The translations under genes were made by a program, and so were the position numbers. Shown here in pieces: positions 17,247-21,356 of a stretch of DNA of 21,356 nucleotides. The stretch is from the NCBI GenBank assembly GCA_002633005.1, contig NMRA01000535.1, positions 275,423 through 296,778 of the forward strand, read 5' to 3'. Below the pieces are notes generated by a model, which searched no databases, was not told where the DNA came from, and saw only the letters and a program-made list of their open reading frames with translations. This DNA is from Phoronis australis. Taxonomy: Eukaryota > Phoronida > Phoronidae. The stretch's first letter is position 1, and each line of letters opens with the position of its first letter.

Positions 17247-17955
17247 TATCAATCATTCTTTTCATCATGGCTATGAATATTATCATCAATCATCCTTTTC
17301 ATCATGGCTATGAATATTATCATCAATCATCCTTTTCATCATGGCTATGAATATTATCATCAATCATCCTTTTCATCATGGCTATGAATATTATCATCAA
17401 TCATCCTTTTCATCATGGCTATGAATATTATCATCAATCATCCTTTTCATCATGGCTATGAATATTATCATCAATCATCCTTTTCATCATGGCTATGAAT
17501 ATTATCATCAATCATCCTTTTCATCATGGCTATGAATATTATCATCAATCATCCTTTTCATCATGGCTATGAATATTATCATCAATCATCCTTTTCATCA
17601 TGGCTATGAATATTATCATCAATCATCCTTTTCATCATGGCTATGAATATTATCATCAATCATCCTTTTCATCATGGCTATGAATATTATCATCAATCAT
17701 CCTTTTCATCATGGCTATGAATATTATCATCAATCATCCTTTTCATCATGGCTATGAATATTATCATCAATCATCCTTTTCATCATGGCTATGAATATTA
17801 TCATCAATCATCCTTTTCATCATGGCTATGAATATTATCATCAATCATCCTTTTCATCATGGCTATGAATATTATCATCAATCATCCTTTTCATCATGGC
17901 TATGAATATTATCATCAATCATCCTTTTCATCATGGCTATGAATATTATCATCAA
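17247..17955. repeat. Minisatellite, 19 x 37 bp
   Basis: Nineteen complete head-to-tail copies of a 37-bp unit fill 17247-17949, plus a partial copy CATCAA to 17955. A unit begins CATCAATCATCCTTTTCATC and ends in GAATATTAT. Only the first copy departs (TATCAATCATTC). The rest appear identical, a sign of recent amplification or strong homogenisation. Unit length is not a multiple of 3, and TGA/TAG codons close all frames over three units, so it is not coding. The minus-strand unit contains TGATTGAT, a PBX/Exd-Hox-type core, once per copy. Confidence 0.97.
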
Positions 17956-19020
17956 GCAGGCTAGTAAGTAGCGTAGAGGACCTTTGCTGCAGGGTAGGAC
18001 GCCATCTTGCAGAGCATTTGTGGATGATTTGACGATTATAACAGGGTTTGCTGTAGGTGCCACTTGGTTGGTAAAAAGAGTGGGCGAGCTAGCAAATTGG
18101 GCACCCATGAGTTTCAAGGTGGAGAAGTCTCGAAGCCTTGTGATAATGAAGGGGAAAGTCAACCCACACCATATGTTCAAGATAGGATCAGAGGCCATTC
18201 CATCCGTGAGCAATAAACCAGTTAAATACTTAAAGAGAAGTCATACAGCGGGTCTTTGAAGATGTGGAGCATGTCAAGGCAACTATCAAAGACGTGAATG
18301 ACAACTTGATCAAGACTGAGAACAGCGGTCTCCCGCGCAGATTTAAGGTCTAGTGTTACCAATTTTTACAATTCCCCAAGGTTATGTGGCCACTGGCTGT
18401 GTATGATTTCTCAATATCAACTGCAGAGAAAATGGAAAGGATGGTGAGCAGATGGTTAAGAAAGTGGTTGGGTGTCCCACCAAGCTTTGCAAGACTCGGA
18501 TTATACATCAAAGGAGGCGCGGCTTCTCAACCAGTGACATCGATTGTGGAGTTCAAGGTAGTAAAGTGCAGAACATTATTGACTCTGCAGAAATCAAGAA
18601 ATGAGATGATCAGAGAGAGTGAATTATCAGTAGACTCTGGAAGAAAATGGAAGGCTGCTATAGCAGTGAATGAGGCGTAGAGCAGGTTAGAGCATAAAGA
18701 CATCGTGGGCACTGTCTGCCATGAAAGACAGGGATTGGGAATGGTTCCAGGGAAGAGGTGGAAGGCGTCAAAAGGCAGAGAGGCGCAAAATGGTTCTGGA
18801 CGAAGTTAGATCGCAGAAGAATTAGAGAAGATATGCTGTCAAGCAGTTGGATTGCGTAAACAGGATGCATGGACACCATGTGGGAAGGAGTATACAGCAG
18901 AAGGATAACTGGTAAAGATCTTCAGTCTTCAGAACAGTTCAGATTGGGTTTTCTTATTGGTTCGGTATATGGCACTCTCTCAACTCCTGTCAATCTCCGA
19001 ACGTGGGGAAAAACTGAGGT
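17956..19020 (+). pseudogene. RLE-type LINE (R2/NeSL group), reverse transcriptase to linker, 5' part
   Basis: The frames encode TPSCRAFVDDLTIITGF with the F-x-D-D catalytic box at 18017-18028, then WAPMSFKVEKSRSLVIMKGK, FPKVMWPLAVYDF, RKWLGVPPSFARLGLY and VNLRTWG. All are standard order for the C-terminal half of the RT and linker of LINEs carrying a restriction-like endonuclease. Decay is clear: a frameshift near 18230, TAG at 18351-18353 where the family has Trp, TAG at 18678-18680, and further shifts near 18760-18870. The 5' half of the RT is missing, and the left edge abuts the minisatellite directly. Continuity resumes at 20641. Confidence 0.82.
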
Positions 19021-19289
19021 TATTGATAAAGTAATTAGTAAGAATCCATTTTAAGTAGCCCAAAATGTCTGCATATGTACTTTTAAATCATGGGGTCAGA
19101 CTTGTCGACATGTACTTAAACTTCAAAATGTATTTTTAAATGGTGTTTACAACTTTGGGTTCTGGGGTCAAAGTACTCTAGAGGTTCTAGAAAATTCTGA
19201 GAACAAACTGTAACAGCCAATGATATGATTTGATATGATCATGGGTTTTTTATTAACCAATCATTAAATAAGTAGAATATTATAATTTA

Positions 19290-19476
19290 TGATCGACATA
19301 TGTCCCGGATAATAGATAAATGATAAGTGCGTCGCAAGCTCGTTACCAGAGATGAAAGGAGACTGATGTAGGCGATATAAGGTCATTTATTATGACTAGT
19401 ACAATTACAATAAAATGAATACAGGTAAATAAGTATAATTGGTAATCTCTGGTAAGATGGGCAATAAAAAGCGTCA
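19290..19476. repeat. LTR-like direct repeat, left copy (187 bp)
   Basis: It starts TGATCGACATATGTCCCGGA and ends AATAAAAAGCGTCA. It matches 19824-20010 along its full length with a handful of mismatches. TG...CA ends and equal length suit a long terminal repeat. It includes GGTCATTTATTATGACTAG. No 5-bp target duplication is present outside the pair (ATTTA left, CAGAG right). Confidence 0.7.
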
Positions 19477-19823
19477 GCCACGTGGAAGTACGAGAGAATG
19501 ACGAAAACTGGAAGAGGGTGGGAAAATTGAATGAGTTTTTGACGTACAACAATGTGGCCGGAACAAAGTGAATTGAAAGCGAGGTTACAATAACAAAGAA
19601 AAATGCCCCTAAAGACACGTGACAATCATCAGCCTATAAGAGCCAAGAGCTGACCAAACTCGAGGCACGTGATAACTGATAACAACAGACCAATGCGAAG
19701 GCTGGAAAAACGTCGTGTAGTCCTGCACAAGGGAATAATGGAATAGACCAAGATGAGGGGGAAAAGGAGTAAGGCGAGTCCATATGCTCACATAAATATA
19801 TTTAACGAGTGAAATACCATTTG
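19477..19823. other. Spacer between LTR-like repeats (347 bp)
   Basis: There is no coding capacity beyond short frames. A purine tract GATGAGGGGGAAAAGGAG lies at about 19751-19768, about 55 bp left of the right repeat. Read on the minus strand, TGGTATTTCACTCG starts four bases inside the spacer from the right repeat and partly resembles a TGGTAT-type primer-binding site. If this is a terminal-repeat element in miniature, it has lost all gag-pol sequence. Confidence 0.4.
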
Positions 19824-20010
19824 TGATCGACATATGTCCCGGATAATAGATAAATGATACGTGCGCCGCAAGCTCGTTACCAGAGATGAAAGGAGACTGA
19901 TGTAGGCGATGTAAGGTCATTTATTATGACTAGTACAATTACAATAAAATGAATACAGGTAAATAAGTATAATAGGTAATCTCTGGTAAGATGGGCAATA
20001 AAAAGCGCCA
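19824..20010. repeat. LTR-like direct repeat, right copy (187 bp)
   Basis: This is the second copy of the 187-bp repeat, starting TGATCGACATATGTCCCGGA and ending AAAAAGCGCCA. Differences from the left copy include ATACGTGCGCC for ATAAGTGCGTC, GATGTAAGG for GATATAAGG, and AATAGG for AATTGG. Confidence 0.7.
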
Positions 20011-20640
20011 CAGAGATGTTGTAAGACAGCTCATGCCCTTATAATATGAGGTTAAGTCAACAAGACATTCAGGTGAGCTATAGTATTGAAGCATAAAGAC
20101 TTGCTACAGTGTACAGAGGAAATTGTACGACAGAGCCATCTTGTGGAAGATTCTAGAAAGGATCTTGGCAAGGGCAAGGGTTAACGAACAGGAAGTTAAC
20201 TAAGAGCTTGTCACTTGCATTGTGGGTAGTAAGATACTACCTGAAGTGTTGCGTCACCAGCCACAGAATGTGACCAGCAAGAAGAATCGCGGTTAGAAGA
20301 AATTGCCTGCAAGTGTTGCATAACCAGAGATGGAGACCAGCAAGTACACTGTCGCTACACAGTGAGTGTAGTTCGAAGATTCACCAACAGGACAGACATC
20401 CAACAAGTGGAGAGTCCTAGCTTGGATAGCAGATAAGACATTTGATTATTTTAGTTGATTGATTAAAGTAATCTTTAAAGAAGGCACTAGCGTAGTTACT
20501 CTTCTTTGCAGTTGATTACTTAATTAACAACAGGTTTCACTTGTCTAATTAGGGGTTATCATATAATAAATTAATTACTGGATTTAATTGTTCACTCTAT
20601 ATCTATGCACAATCTCAAAGCATAGCTACCTTTTAAACAA
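20011..20640. other. Right part of the insertion, unassigned
   Basis: No open frame, RNA gene or clear terminus is visible. Repeated phrases (GACCAGCAAG at 20271 and 20336, AAGTGTTGCGTCACCAG / AAGTGTTGCATAACCAG near 20244 and 20312) show a small internal duplication. ACGACAGAGCCATCTTGTGG (20127-20146) has the look of an LTR segment, but this was not confirmed. Confidence 0.4.
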
Positions 20641-21200
20641 ACCCACCGTCAATCGTCTGACAGTGACAGCTGCTGGGGCTGTGGCAAGCGATGTACCTTA
20701 GAACATGTTCTATCCAGCTGCAGAGCTCTCATTTCAGGAAAGTATACCTGGCGCCATGACAAAATACTTAAGTGTATTGCACATGTCTTAGATCTAAAGA
20801 GGAGGATGGTGATTACTCTGGCAAGAAATTCACTCAATTCTACAATGGCGGGCGATCCACCAAGAAGTGTGATTCGTGTGCTCTAGTCATGGCTACCGAT
20901 TGTGGCGGATGTGGTCACCAGGGGTTCATTCCCGAGCCATATTGTAGTCACTCAGCTGAGACCAGATATAGTGTTGTGGACAGACAGCAAGAAGATAGTG
21001 ATTCTGATTGAGTTAACTGTGCCCTTAACTTAAGTTAAGGGAAATTAGGGAGCAGGAGGTTCACGGCATGAGAGAAAACTACTCAAGTACAAAGATCTAT
21101 CGCAGGAATGTGCAGCGAATGGCTGGAAAAGCTTCTGTCTTCCCACAGAAGTTGGATGCCAAGGGTTTACTGTACAATCCATCAATACTCTATGCCTACG
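20641..21200 (+). pseudogene. RLE-type LINE, 3' part: CCHC finger and restriction-like endonuclease
   Basis: In frame from 20671: CWGCGKRCTLEHVLSSC, a C-x2-C-x7-H-x4-C finger, then GKYTWRHDKILKCIAHVLD. After decayed sequence with a TAG, HIVVTQLRPDIVLW and VILIELTVP give the R-P-D...E core (RPD at 20959-20967, Glu codon at 21010-21012) of the PD-(D/E)xK restriction-like endonuclease of R2-group LINEs. A TAA and frameshift follow near 21020. HERKLLKYKDLSQECAANGW and PTEVGCQGF (about 21063-21170) are the usual tail of this domain. It is the continuation of 17956-19020 on the same strand. The 3' end and any poly(A) or tail repeat were not recognised. Confidence 0.82.
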
Positions 21201-21356
21201 CTATTCCTAATAATTGTCATTCTCAGTCTGACTTGTCATCTGCACAGTTGAACACTAAACAGATTGCACTAGCCTACTAGTACTCACTACTAATCTAGAC
21301 TTGAGGTCCCAAATCAGCACCAGCGGCCAATAACCTGTGCTCAAAATAGGTACTCA
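21201..21356. other. Right edge, probably LINE tail or flank
   Basis: No recognisable domain remains after the LINE's last conserved residues. The sequence runs off the window with TACTAGTACTCACTACTAAT near 21276. Confidence 0.3.

Larger units (their letters stand above)
19021..20640. mobile_element. Foreign DNA inserted in the LINE (nested insertion)
   Basis: The LINE reading frame stops being recognisable after VNLRTWGKTE (about 19020) and restarts at SDSCWGCGKRC (about 20656), so about 1.6 kb has been inserted. The insert holds two 187-bp direct repeats with a 347-bp spacer (described separately) and about 630 bp to their right with no recognised coding region. No target-site duplication could be seen, and exact edges are uncertain by tens of bases. 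Confidence 0.6.

Noticed and set aside
17247-17955. CRISPR array
   Set aside because: The repeats are directly contiguous with no unique spacers, and the setting is eukaryotic. It is a minisatellite.
20772-21011. Cys-rich plus-strand 79-codon frame as a small zinc protein
   Set aside because: It is a shifted frame over the LINE's endonuclease region; the neighbouring frame carries the conserved RPD...E residues.

Overview
The window is eukaryotic and almost certainly metazoan. Genes are split by introns with GT-AG junctions, repeats fill the introns, and none of the long open frames is a bacterial-type gene. Composition, repeat content and an apparent merge of two diverged haplotypes suit a highly heterozygous marine invertebrate, perhaps a deuterostome such as a lancelet, hemichordate or echinoderm. 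The species cannot be fixed from the sequence.

One gene dominates. It runs right to left from about 15168 to 395 on the minus strand. I rebuilt ten coding exons whose splice sites and phases all agree: 15168-15120, 14260-14155, 13010-12897 (and a second copy 11265-11152), 8922-8866, 7502-6768, 6311-6170, 5272-5156, 4491-4321, 3108-2915 and 605-395. The product, about 631 residues, is a CKAP2/CKAP2L-type mitotic spindle protein. It has a short basic N-terminal part, a long disordered Ser/Lys-rich middle, and the conserved C-terminal CKAP2 domain ending in a TPVRRS-type motif. Exon 3 lies in a 1.73 kb segment present twice in tandem (9820-11553 and 11555-13282), joined by a single N, so assembly error is as likely as biology.

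The introns carry a TIR element (1712-2549), many short tandem repeats (14- to 55-bp units), and a repetitive array (about 9200-10790, partly repeated at 11555-12535). That array holds 17 near-matches to the CTCF core motif, all in the same orientation.

Upstream of the gene (15156-16250) are a perfect CCAAT/CRE palindrome at the predicted start codon, a GC-rich 56/60-bp duplication with a CCAAT box, and a minus-strand exon encoding a THAP zinc finger. From 16700 to the right end the window is mobile and repetitive DNA. It holds a minus-strand LINE RT remnant, 19 almost identical copies of a 37-bp minisatellite (17247-17949), and a decayed plus-strand LINE of the restriction-like-endonuclease type. 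About 1.6 kb of foreign DNA splits that LINE, including two 187-bp LTR-like direct repeats.
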